From Flavobacteriales bacterium (lineage in GTDB: Bacteria; Bacteroidota; Bacteroidia; Flavobacteriales_D; Sanyastnellaceae), in contig JAURDB010000007.1 of NCBI GenBank assembly GCA_030828175.1, positions 1 to 36,820 on the forward strand: DNA of 36,820 bases. The letters run 5' to 3'. Positions 23,943 to 30,810 of the stretch are shown here, piece after piece. A program made the position numbers and the translations under genes. The stretch's first letter is position 1; each line of letters starts with the position of its first letter. The notes under the pieces were generated by a model. It made no database searches and had not been told where the DNA came from. It saw only the letters and a program-made list of their open reading frames with translations.

Positions 23943-25529
23943 ATGAATCTTCCTTTGATTCTGTTGCTCGCTTTGCCGTTGGTACACATGGCCGTTTTGC
24001 CGCGCCTCTTTGCCCGCGCGGGATTGACCGCTTGGCATGGATATGTGCCCGGCTTGAATTACTGGACCTTGCTGACCATGCTCAAGCGGCCCAAGCATTG
24101 GATCGTCCCTTTGCTGTTTCCGGGCCCCAACCTGTTGATGGTTTCCATTCTTCACGTGGAAATGGGCATTGCGTTCGGCAAGAGGTCCACTGCGGAGCAA
24201 TGGTGGTTCGGGGCCCTGCCCTGGCTGGCCCTGCCGCGATTGGTTTTTGCCGATGGTTCGGCTTTTGTCGGCCCCCGGGATTGGTCCAAGGTGAAAAAGG
24301 GAATGATGCGGGAATGGGGAGAAGCCATCCTGTGGGCAACGGTTGTCGCCTCTTTGATTCGAGGATATGTCTTTGAGGCTTTCACCATTCCTACCGCCTC
24401 GATGGAAGACAGCATGCTGGTGGGCGATTACCTCGTGGTGAGCAAGATGAGCTATGGTCCGAAGGTGCCGGAGACCCCCCTCTCCCTTCCCTTCGTGCAC
24501 AATGCGATTCCAGGAACGAATCTGAACAAGAGTTACCTGGAATGGGTCAAGATTCCCTATTCCCGGCTTCCGGGATTCGGCGAGGTGGACCGCTACGATG
24601 CCGTGGTCTTCAATTTCCCGAACGGCGATTCCATTGTGGTGGACCCCTACCTCGCAGGGCACGATTACCACGCCTTGATTCGGCAGCGTGCGATTGGATT
24701 TGCCGGTGGGGATCCGGTTGCCTTTGAGGCGGATCGTGAGCGCTACAATGCGATGTCCCGGAAGGATTGGCAACGAACCCATGGAATCAAGGCTCGCCCC
24801 ATCGACAAGAAGGAGCACTATGTAAAGCGCTGCGTTGGACTGCCAGGTGAGGATTTGGCCATCGTCGACCGGCAATTGATGATCGATGGAGTGGTGGTGG
24901 AATCTCCACCGGGGTTGCAATACAACTACCTCGTCCGTCTCAAGCGCGAGGCAGACCTCAGGGCCATTCGCGAGCGTTTGGGGCTGACAGACATCGACAT
25001 CCAAGGCAAAGGCGGCGGCGGAACCTATTTCATGGCCTTGCGCGATGACGAAGTTCAATTGCTCGAGGAAGGTGGGCTTGTTGCGGACATTCAGCCCATG
25101 GACGTAACCTCCCGAAGGGGGACCCTGGACATGTATCCCAACACCAACAAGTTTGACTTTGCGAGTTGGGACCTGGACAATTACGGCCCCATCCACCTGC
25201 CCAAAGCCGGCGAGACGATCGCGCTGACTCCGCGGAACGTGGTGCTTTACCGAAGGGTGATCACGGCATACGAGGGACACGATCTGCGGGTGGACGGAGA
25301 TGTGGTCATGCTCGATGGTTTGCCGGCCACCGAGTATACCTTTCAACAAGGTTATTACTGGCTGATGGGGGACAATCGGCACAGTTCTGCGGACAGCCGC
25401 TATTGGGGTTTTGTACCCGAGGACCATGTTGTGGGCCGCGCGTCCTTCACTTGGTTCAGCAAAATGAACGAAGCACAACATGGGGAGTCGGGCATTCGCT
25501 GGGACCGCATGTTCAAGGCGGTCAAGTGA
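23943..25529 (+). CDS. lepB: Signal peptidase I (extended Bacteroidota form)
   Basis: Inner-membrane serine protease that removes signal peptides from exported preproteins. The 528 aa protein is far longer than E. coli LepB (324 aa). An N-terminal hydrophobic region (~1-140) carries several membrane segments. The catalytic Ser is in FTIPTASMEDSMLVGD (S153) and the general-base Lys in HYVKRCVGLPGEDL (about K295). The late GDNRHSSADSRYWGFVPEDHVVGRA box is canonical. The inserted region between Ser and Lys is unusually long, a feature of Bacteroidota homologues. It would serve the many signal-peptide proteins in this window. The stop overlaps the GTG start of the WbqC-like gene. Confidence 0.95.
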   Translation: MNLPLILLLALPLVHMAVLPRLFARAGLTAWHGYVPGLNYWTLLTMLKRPKHWIVPLLFPGPNLLMVSILHVEMGIAFGKRSTAEQWWFGALPWLALPRLVFADGSAFVGPRDWSKVKKGMMREWGEAILWATVVASLIRGYVFEAFTIPTASMEDSMLVGDYLVVSKMSYGPKVPETPLSLPFVHNAIPGTNLNKSYLEWVKIPYSRLPGFGEVDRYDAVVFNFPNGDSIVVDPYLAGHDYHALIRQRAIGFAGGDPVAFEADRERYNAMSRKDWQRTHGIKARPIDKKEHYVKRCVGLPGEDLAIVDRQLMIDGVVVESPPGLQYNYLVRLKREADLRAIRERLGLTDIDIQGKGGGGTYFMALRDDEVQLLEEGGLVADIQPMDVTSRRGTLDMYPNTNKFDFASWDLDNYGPIHLPKAGETIALTPRNVVLYRRVITAYEGHDLRVDGDVVMLDGLPATEYTFQQGYYWLMGDNRHSSADSRYWGFVPEDHVVGRASFTWFSKMNEAQHGESGIRWDRMFKAVK

Positions 25530-26158
25530 CAACTGGAGTCGTTCTTCTGCCCCTGTGTCCTTTTCCTCCCCTTCCATGGTGGTCCCTTGCCCTGATGGAA
25601 GAGGCCCGAGTGGATGCTTTTGAGCATTATCAAAAAAGAACCTTCCGAAACCGGGTCACGCTGATGACGTCGGTTGGAATTCAAACCTGGACGCTTCCTG
25701 TGGAGCGCCGAGGAGGCCTTCCTCGCTCCCAGGATGAGACGCTGCGGATCATGGATGGGTCAGGTCGGAAAGCATGGCAGGCCATGCGAACGGCATACGG
25801 AAGGGCGCCTTTTTTTGAAGAGATGGCCGAAGGGCTGGAGTCTGTCTTCCTGTCGAGGGCCGACACCCTCGGAGCTTGGAACCGCGAGACCCTTCGCTGG
25901 ACAGCGGATTGGTTGGGCGTCTCGGTTCCAAAGGATGCAGAATGCGCATCGGCAGGTCGTTCAGAACATGCCTATGCACCATCCGAAGGAAGGCCCGCCT
26001 CCTTCAAGGTGGAAGGGTGGTCCCATGTGTGGGATGATCGGCACAAAGACATCCCCTATGCTTCGCTGAGCATGGTGGACGCCCTGCTTCATTTGGGACC
26101 GGAAGCAGCCCGAAGGATTACTCGGAATCCACGGAGTGGATTTCCGCGTCCAGAATGA
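25526..26158 (+). CDS. WbqC-like family protein
   Basis: WbqC-like protein of about 210 aa, a family linked in some genomes to surface-polysaccharide biosynthesis but of unproven activity. Visible core: FEHYQKRTFRNRVTLMTSVGIQTWTLPVER, RKAWQAMRTAYGRAPFFEEM, and near the end DRHKDIPYASLSMVDALLHLGPEAARR. The ORF-track start (25166) lies within lepB in another frame; GTG 25526, overlapping the lepB stop as GTGA, gives the normal length. Its last 41 bases overlap, on the opposite strand, the 3' end of a toxin-like gene. Confidence 0.85.
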   Translation: MTTGVVLLPLCPFPPLPWWSLALMEEARVDAFEHYQKRTFRNRVTLMTSVGIQTWTLPVERRGGLPRSQDETLRIMDGSGRKAWQAMRTAYGRAPFFEEMAEGLESVFLSRADTLGAWNRETLRWTADWLGVSVPKDAECASAGRSEHAYAPSEGRPASFKVEGWSHVWDDRHKDIPYASLSMVDALLHLGPEAARRITRNPRSGFPRPE

Positions 26159-26423
26159 CGTCCAGGACGGAGATGCGCTGGTCCTCCACCAGATAGTAGA
26201 TGCGGTGGTTGTGAGCGAGAACGCTTCGGATGTCCCCCGAAACCGAATCAAACCGCGCTTTTCGTGAATCTCCGGGCGCCGCGTTGCGTCCGAGGTCCCG
26301 GATGCGGGACAGCATTTCGTCCTTGGCCTTTTCAGCGCCAATGAGCGAAGCGCCTTGCAAGTGGCGAATGATCCTCTCCATGGCGTTCACTGCCCGGTCG
26401 GCGATGATGACGTTTCTGTTCAC
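26118..26423 (-). CDS. RelE/ParE superfamily toxin-like protein (orphan)
   Basis: Short protein of about 101 aa from GTG 26423; TTG 26450 would add nine residues. The pattern (VNAMERIIRHLQG, DEMLSRIRDLGRN, then KARFDSVSGDIRSVLAHNHRIYYLVEDQRISVLDVILDAE) fits the RelE/ParE toxin fold: N-terminal helices followed by a beta sheet with a conserved Arg (DIRSV) and a YYLVED strand. Members either cleave mRNA at the ribosome or poison gyrase; which applies cannot be told here. No antitoxin gene is next to it. Upstream there are only about 90 noncoding bases before the divergent gcvT, and the 3' end overlaps wbqC-like by 41 bases. It may be an orphan relic or depend on an antitoxin elsewhere. Confidence 0.72.
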   Translation of the reverse strand: MNRNVIIADRAVNAMERIIRHLQGASLIGAEKAKDEMLSRIRDLGRNAAPGDSRKARFDSVSGDIRSVLAHNHRIYYLVEDQRISVLDVILDAEIHSVDSE

Positions 26424-26501
26424 GTGCGAAAGATCGCCCGGCGTGCACAAAGGCGCACATAAATCAGCTGGGATGCAGATGAATTCGGGTCACGCCCCCC
26501 C

Positions 26502-26509
26502 TACTTTTG
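26502..26509 (+). promoter_or_regulatory. Putative -7 element for gcvT (perfect TAnnTTTG)
   Basis: TACTTTTG matches all fixed positions of the Bacteroidota -7 element and ends four bases before the gcvT ATG (26514). Transcription would start at or next to the A of the ATG, giving a leaderless message. A -33 TTTG at the usual spacing was not found, so activity may need an activator. Confidence 0.45.
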
Positions 26510-26513
26510 GTCC

Positions 26514-27602
26514 ATGGAAGAAGCGACGAAGACGCTGGCCACCACGCCACTTCACTCTGTTCACCTGGCTTCAGGTGCCCGCATGGTTCCTTTCGCAGGA
26601 TATGAAATGCCGGTCCAATATTCGGGCCTTCGGCAGGAGCACGAGGCCGTGCGATCGGCCGCAGGACTCTTCGATGTGAGCCACATGGGTGAGCTGTGGT
26701 TCTCAGGAGATGGTGCCAAGGCTTATCTGCAGCATCTGCTTGCGGGTGACATCGAGAAGGCGACGGAAGGTCGCGCCCTGTACACTTGCCTTCTGAATGA
26801 CGCCGGTGGAATCGTCGAGGATTTGCTCGTTTACGGTTTTGGTTCGCGTTACATGTTGGTCGTCAATGCCGCCAATCGCGCCGAGGTGGTTTCATTGGTT
26901 CGCGGGACGCTGCCTGACCATGTTCATTTTGAAGATGCGAGTGACCAAACGGCGCTGATTGCATTGCAGGGCCCGGCTTCCGATGCGGTTGCCCAGGCCC
27001 TGGGTCATGACCTTTCTTCACTCAAGTATTACCACCACCGCACCCTTGGGTTCCAAGGCGTGGAGGTCGTGGTGGGGGCAACGGGGTATACGGGTGAACG
27101 CGGATTCGAGTGGTACGTCCCTTCGGAGCGAGCGGAAGCCTTGTGGACGGCATTGATGGAAGCTGGGCAGGATCAGGGATTGGTGCCTTGCGGGCTGGGA
27201 GCCCGCGACACCTTGCGCCTTGAAAAGGGGTTTTGCCTTCATGGAAATGACATAGGGCCGGATCGGAATCCGGTGGAGGCGGGATTGTCGTGGACGGTGG
27301 GCTGGAAAACGGATTTTCGGGGAAAGGCCCCTCTTGAAGAAACGAAGTCTTCGGGTCCCGCCCAGAAACTGGTAGGATTCAAGCTTCTGGAGCGGGGCAT
27401 TCCCCGCAAGGACTATCCGATTGTGGATGATGGTGGTCAACCCATTGGGGTTGTTACCAGCGGCACACAATCCCCGTCGCTCGGTGAGGCGATCGGCTTG
27501 GGTTACGTGTCCGCGTCCCATGCTGTTAAGGGTGGCGAAATCGGCATTTCGATCCGAAACAAGACGATCCGGGCAACCGTCACTGGGATTCCTTTCCTTT
27601 GA
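26514..27602 (+). CDS. gcvT: Glycine cleavage system aminomethyltransferase (T protein)
   Basis: Tetrahydrofolate-dependent T protein that releases ammonia and forms 5,10-methylene-THF from the aminomethyl group carried by the H protein. 362 aa with full family pattern: TPLHSVHLASGARMVPFAGYEMPVQY, FDVSHMGEL, TCLLNDAGGIVEDLLVY, GYTGERGFEWYVP, LGARDTLRLEKGFCLHGNDI and IPRKDYPIVDDGGQPIGVVTSGTQSPSLGEAIGLGYV. The first eight residues before the conserved block suit ATG 26514. gcvH and gcvP are not in the window, as often in Bacteroidota where gcvT stands alone. comB begins four bases after the stop, so the two are likely co-transcribed. Confidence 0.96.
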   Translation: MEEATKTLATTPLHSVHLASGARMVPFAGYEMPVQYSGLRQEHEAVRSAAGLFDVSHMGELWFSGDGAKAYLQHLLAGDIEKATEGRALYTCLLNDAGGIVEDLLVYGFGSRYMLVVNAANRAEVVSLVRGTLPDHVHFEDASDQTALIALQGPASDAVAQALGHDLSSLKYYHHRTLGFQGVEVVVGATGYTGERGFEWYVPSERAEALWTALMEAGQDQGLVPCGLGARDTLRLEKGFCLHGNDIGPDRNPVEAGLSWTVGWKTDFRGKAPLEETKSSGPAQKLVGFKLLERGIPRKDYPIVDDGGQPIGVVTSGTQSPSLGEAIGLGYVSASHAVKGGEIGISIRNKTIRATVTGIPFL

Positions 27603-27605
27603 GGC

Positions 27606-28400
27606 ATGGCAGAAGTGTCCTTATCCGACAAGAGAAAAGAAGAACGTCCTGTGCGAAGGGTGGAAGTTTGCTTCTCGCCCAGGCAGTTCGATTTGTACAA
27701 GGACGAGTTCCATACCTGTGTCGTGATTGATGTGCTTCGGGCCACATCGGCCATTTGCACAGGGCTCGCCAACGGTGTGGACAGGATCATTCCGGTGCCC
27801 ACGGTGGAGGAAGCGAGGGCCCTCAAGGCTGAAGGGTGCATTGCAGCCGCTGAGAGAAATGGCCAGATCGTGGAGGGTTTTGATTTCGGGAATTCTCCCA
27901 GGGCCTACATGTCGGGTGAGCTGAAAGGCAAAACCGTGGCGTTGACCACTACCAATGGGACCAAGGCCATCGACATGGCCAAGGAGATGCCGCAGGTAGC
28001 GATTGGAAGCATCAACAACCTCGATGCCATCTGCACATGGTTGATGCAGCAGCCGGGAGATGTGTTGCTCCTGTGCTCAGGTTGGAAGGATAAATTCAAC
28101 CTGGAGGACACCATCTGTGCTGGTGCAATTGCGGACAACCTCATTGACATCGCCCGGTACAAAAGCGAAGAGGACAGTACCATCGCCGCCAAACACCTCT
28201 TCCTCGGGGTGCGGGGCAACATCTTTTCCTTTTTGAAGGCCTCCTCCCACCGGCGCCGCTTGCGCAACCTGAATTTGGGCGAGGACATCAAGTATTGTCT
28301 GACACCGAATACCGTGAATGTGGTTCCGGTCCTGCACGATGGCGCCCTGATCGACGCGCGGCGCATCAAGGAGGGCGTGGTCAAGGACCTCTCCCATTGA
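27606..28400 (+). CDS. comB: ComB family 2-phosphosulfolactate phosphatase
   Basis: Mg-dependent phosphatase of the ComB family, which converts 2-phosphosulfolactate to sulfolactate. 264 aa: VEVCFSPRQFDLYKDEFHTCVVIDVLRATSAICTGLANG, then FDFGNSPRAY, TTTNGTKAI, LLLCSGWKDKFNLEDTICAGAI, and a C-terminal LNLGEDIKYCLTPNTVNVVPVL. In methanogens this is a coenzyme M step; in Bacteroidota a link to sulfonates such as sulfolactate or cysteate-derived lipids is only a possibility. It is placed between gcvT and a zinc phospholipase-like gene with short or negative spacing (TTGA overlap downstream), so all should share one transcript. Confidence 0.9.
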   Translation: MAEVSLSDKRKEERPVRRVEVCFSPRQFDLYKDEFHTCVVIDVLRATSAICTGLANGVDRIIPVPTVEEARALKAEGCIAAAERNGQIVEGFDFGNSPRAYMSGELKGKTVALTTTNGTKAIDMAKEMPQVAIGSINNLDAICTWLMQQPGDVLLLCSGWKDKFNLEDTICAGAIADNLIDIARYKSEEDSTIAAKHLFLGVRGNIFSFLKASSHRRRLRNLNLGEDIKYCLTPNTVNVVPVLHDGALIDARRIKEGVVKDLSH

Positions 28401-29371
28401 GTTTGCTCCACCGTTGTTCTCTTCTCTGCGTCCTGATTGCAGTGGGGTGGACATGGTCCGGTTGGGGTTTTCCCGTACATCGACACGTCAACCGATCGGC
28501 GGTTTCTGCTCTTCCAGAGCCGTTGCGGGGGTGGATGGCGGCAGAGGTGGATTGGCTTTCTGCCCATGCCACGGATGCAGACAAACGAAAGCATGCGGTG
28601 GAACGCGAGGCACCTCGGCACTATCTCGATTGGGATGCACCCGCCCTCTCTTGTTTGGACACGCTGGGCGTTGCGCCGTCATACTCAAGGGCATTGGGCG
28701 CTTGTACTGAAGACTCCCTCTGGGAATACGGTGTGATCCCTTGGCAATTGGAGTGGTCCCATCGAAAATTGGTGGAGGCTTTTGACTGCCAAGACCGCGA
28801 AGGCATTCTTCGCGCGGCTTCCGATCTCGGACACTATGTGGCGGATGCCCATGTCCCCTTGCACACGACACTCAACTACAACGGACAGTTGAGTGGTCAG
28901 GAAGGCATTCATTCGGTTTGGGAGACCCGATTGCCTGAGCTGTATGGCGGTGGTTACCGGCTGTTTGTTGAGGAGGTCGGGTATGTCGCTGATGTTCGGT
29001 TCTGGGCATGGGATGTGGTCAGGGAAAGTCACGCCCTGGTCGCTCCCCTCCTCGCGGCGGAGCGCATGATTTCAGAGGAACGGCCGGAGTTCGACCATGT
29101 CCGTGAAGAGCGCGGTGGGAGCATGCAGTTGTTGCGGTCGGAGCCTTGGTGTGCGGAATATCACCGGGCCCTGGAGGGAATGGTGGAAAGCAGGTGGCGC
29201 GCATCCATTCGCGGCGTGGCAGCGCTGTGGTATACCGCTTGGGTCGATGCGGGTTCCCCTGACTTGTCGGATGTGCTGGGGCCACCTCGCCGAGGCTTTC
29301 TTCGGTGCCGGTCGAATCGGGGGAAGAATCGCGGCCGGGACAAGGGCATTGGCCAGGCTCCGGTACCTTGA
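28397..29371 (+). CDS. Exported zinc-dependent phospholipase C / S1-P1 nuclease-like protein
   Basis: Secreted or periplasmic zinc enzyme candidate of ~324 aa from TTG 28397, which overlaps the comB stop (TTGA); TTG 28403 is possible. A signal peptide (LLHRCSLLCVLIAVGWTWSGWG) is followed at once by the first zinc-ligand block (WGFPVHRHVNRSAVSALP, with the N-terminal Trp and His). Further blocks are EREAPRHYLDWD, DLGHYVADAHVPLHTTLNYNGQLSGQEGIHSVWE and RESHALVAPLLAAE. These His/Asp blocks match the trinuclear-zinc fold shared by bacterial phospholipase C and S1/P1 nuclease. Substrate, lipid or nucleic acid, cannot be told from sequence. The upstream part of the ORF-track entry lies in comB and is not real. 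Confidence 0.82.
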   Translation: MSLLHRCSLLCVLIAVGWTWSGWGFPVHRHVNRSAVSALPEPLRGWMAAEVDWLSAHATDADKRKHAVEREAPRHYLDWDAPALSCLDTLGVAPSYSRALGACTEDSLWEYGVIPWQLEWSHRKLVEAFDCQDREGILRAASDLGHYVADAHVPLHTTLNYNGQLSGQEGIHSVWETRLPELYGGGYRLFVEEVGYVADVRFWAWDVVRESHALVAPLLAAERMISEERPEFDHVREERGGSMQLLRSEPWCAEYHRALEGMVESRWRASIRGVAALWYTAWVDAGSPDLSDVLGPPRRGFLRCRSNRGKNRGRDKGIGQAPVP

Positions 29372-29375
29372 GGTC

Positions 29376-30491
29376 GTGCAACGCATCGCCATTGTCAATC
29401 CATATTCGGCGGGAAGCCACGCCCAATGGGCATCGGGGCTGGCCCTTTCCCTACCCGGGGCAGCAGCGTCTGCCGGGGTGGATTTGGAGGTGGAGGTGCA
29501 CTCCTTGCCCGGTCGTCATTGGAAATGGCGGATGCATGCGGCTTCCCTGACGCTGGTGGAACGCATGGAATCGGATGGCGCTTTTTCCCGCGGCATTGAC
29601 ATTTTCATCGTGACAGACATGCTGGACGTGGGGCAGTTCAGGGCGGCATTGCCCCGTGGCCACAGGGACAAACCCATCGTCCTTTATTTCCACGAGAATC
29701 AGCTCACTTTTCCGTCCCATCCAGACAGCCCTCCCAAGGACTGGGATCGGCACTACGCTTTCATGAATGTCACGGGAGCCTTGTTGGCAGACCAAGTCTG
29801 GTTCAATTCGGAATACCACAGAAGGTTGTTCTTGGAGGCATTGCCGGCTTTCCTCTCGGTCTTCCCTTCCCCTCGTCCGGAAGGGGCAGATGAGAGAATC
29901 CGATCGAAGTCCACCGTCATCCCCATTGGAATCGAGAAGGATGTTCTGGATGCCGGGGCTCTTGGGAAGGGCAGCGTTTTTGGAGACGGTCCACCGGTCG
30001 TGGCATGGAACCACAGGTGGGAATACGACAAGGGGCCGGATGGATTCCTCCATTGTATTGATGCAGCTGTGGCCGCTGGCTGTGAATTCAGATTGGCCAT
30101 GATGGGCCAGGCATTTGACCGGATACCCCCTGCTTTTGAAGCGCTGCGGAAGCGGCATGCGGACCGGATTGTCCTGTGGGGTTACTTGAAAACGCGAGAG
30201 GAATATGTGGAATCCCTGCGGTCTTGCGATATCGCATTGGTAACGGCGCATCACGATTTCTTTGGAATCAGCGTGTTGGAGGCGGCGGCTGCGGGGCTTC
30301 ACTTGCTGGCCCCCCGGGCTTTGGCATATCCCGAGCATTTTGGTTCCGATCGGCTCCATCCCAGGGAGGAGTTGCAGTCGGCCTTCGTTGAAGTGTTGAA
30401 GTCGACACCGATCCGCTCTGGCTTTTCCGTGGCGCACCATGGTTGGTCTTTTGTTGCACAAAGGGCATGGAATGCGCTTCATTCGGCATGA
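29376..30491 (+). CDS. tRNA-queuosine mannosyltransferase-like glycosyltransferase (DUF3524, GT4)
   Basis: Glycosyltransferase of 371 aa from GTG 29376. The N-terminal half is the DUF3524/QTMAN domain: RIAIVNPYSAGSHAQWASGLA, KPIVLYFHENQLTFPS, YAFMNVTGALLADQVWFNSEYHRRLFLEALPAFL. The C-terminal half is a GT4 domain (VVAWNHRWEYDKGPDGFLHCI, ADRIVLWGYLKTREEYVESLRSCDIALVTAHHDFFGISVLEAAAAGLHLLAP). In vertebrates the family member (GTDC1/QTMAN) adds mannose to queuosine in tRNA-Asp. The bacterial homologue could do the same or glycosylate something else; that is inference. It starts four bases after the phospholipase-like gene and ends the gcvT operon. Confidence 0.82.
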   Translation: MQRIAIVNPYSAGSHAQWASGLALSLPGAAASAGVDLEVEVHSLPGRHWKWRMHAASLTLVERMESDGAFSRGIDIFIVTDMLDVGQFRAALPRGHRDKPIVLYFHENQLTFPSHPDSPPKDWDRHYAFMNVTGALLADQVWFNSEYHRRLFLEALPAFLSVFPSPRPEGADERIRSKSTVIPIGIEKDVLDAGALGKGSVFGDGPPVVAWNHRWEYDKGPDGFLHCIDAAVAAGCEFRLAMMGQAFDRIPPAFEALRKRHADRIVLWGYLKTREEYVESLRSCDIALVTAHHDFFGISVLEAAAAGLHLLAPRALAYPEHFGSDRLHPREELQSAFVEVLKSTPIRSGFSVAHHGWSFVAQRAWNALHSA

Positions 30492-30810
30492 GTGGGGATC
30501 GAACGGGGTGTTATGGGTGGATATGGGACACAGAATCTCGAAAAATTGCCATCCTGGAAAAGGAGGTTTTGGGCGTAGGGAACCGTGTTGAATTTGGACG
30601 AGTGGCTTTTTTGTTGTGCTGTATTGGGGGTTATCAACGCCGGGAATATTTTGGGTGGCGTGAAGGAGTATTCCGAGAATGGACTTTCGAAAAAGTCAAG
30701 GGCCTGTGGGCTTTTTTTTATCAAACGTTGCGGGAATATTTGCCTTCTCCTTGGAGGGAGTGCCGGGGTCCTTTCCCGGTGTTTGATTTATCTCTGTAAA
30801 CCACATCCGA
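30492..30810 (+). other. 319-base noncoding region upstream of dnaA
   Basis: No convincing gene is seen; the short ORFs here are unlike any family. The region contains an 11-base direct repeat, CGGGAATATTT, at 30641-30651 and 30731-30741, exactly 90 bases apart. It also holds a weak DnaA-box-like TTATCAACG (30631-30639, 7 of 9 to consensus), a hairpin/T-run element at 30682-30719, and a candidate -7 element TATCTCTG (30789-30796, five of six fixed positions) 14 bases before the dnaA ATG. It probably carries the end of the gcvT operon and the dnaA promoter. Confidence 0.55.
30682..30719 (+). terminator. Tandem hairpins plus T8: terminator or dnaA leader attenuator
   Basis: GACTTT-CGAA-AAAGTC (30682-30697) is a perfect 6-bp stem with a tetraloop. 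It is followed by a second small stem, AAG(GG)CC-TGTG-GGCTT, ending in eight T at 30712-30719. The T run directly after the second stem is typical of an intrinsic terminator. It lies 190 bases past the glycosyltransferase stop and 92 bases before dnaA, so it could end the gcvT operon or attenuate a longer dnaA transcript. Confidence 0.55.

Noticed and set aside
23079-25577. 832 aa minus-strand ORF spanning dapB and lepB
   Set aside because: It runs antisense to several confidently identified genes and matches no family pattern; open antisense frames are common at this GC content.
26416-26431. CACGTG-centred sequence near the toxin start as a parS site
   Set aside because: Only the central CACGTG and a few flanking bases fit; the arms do not match.
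30631-30639. TTATCAACG as a DnaA box upstream of dnaA
   Set aside because: Two mismatches to the consensus and no cluster of further boxes; it does not support an oriC here.
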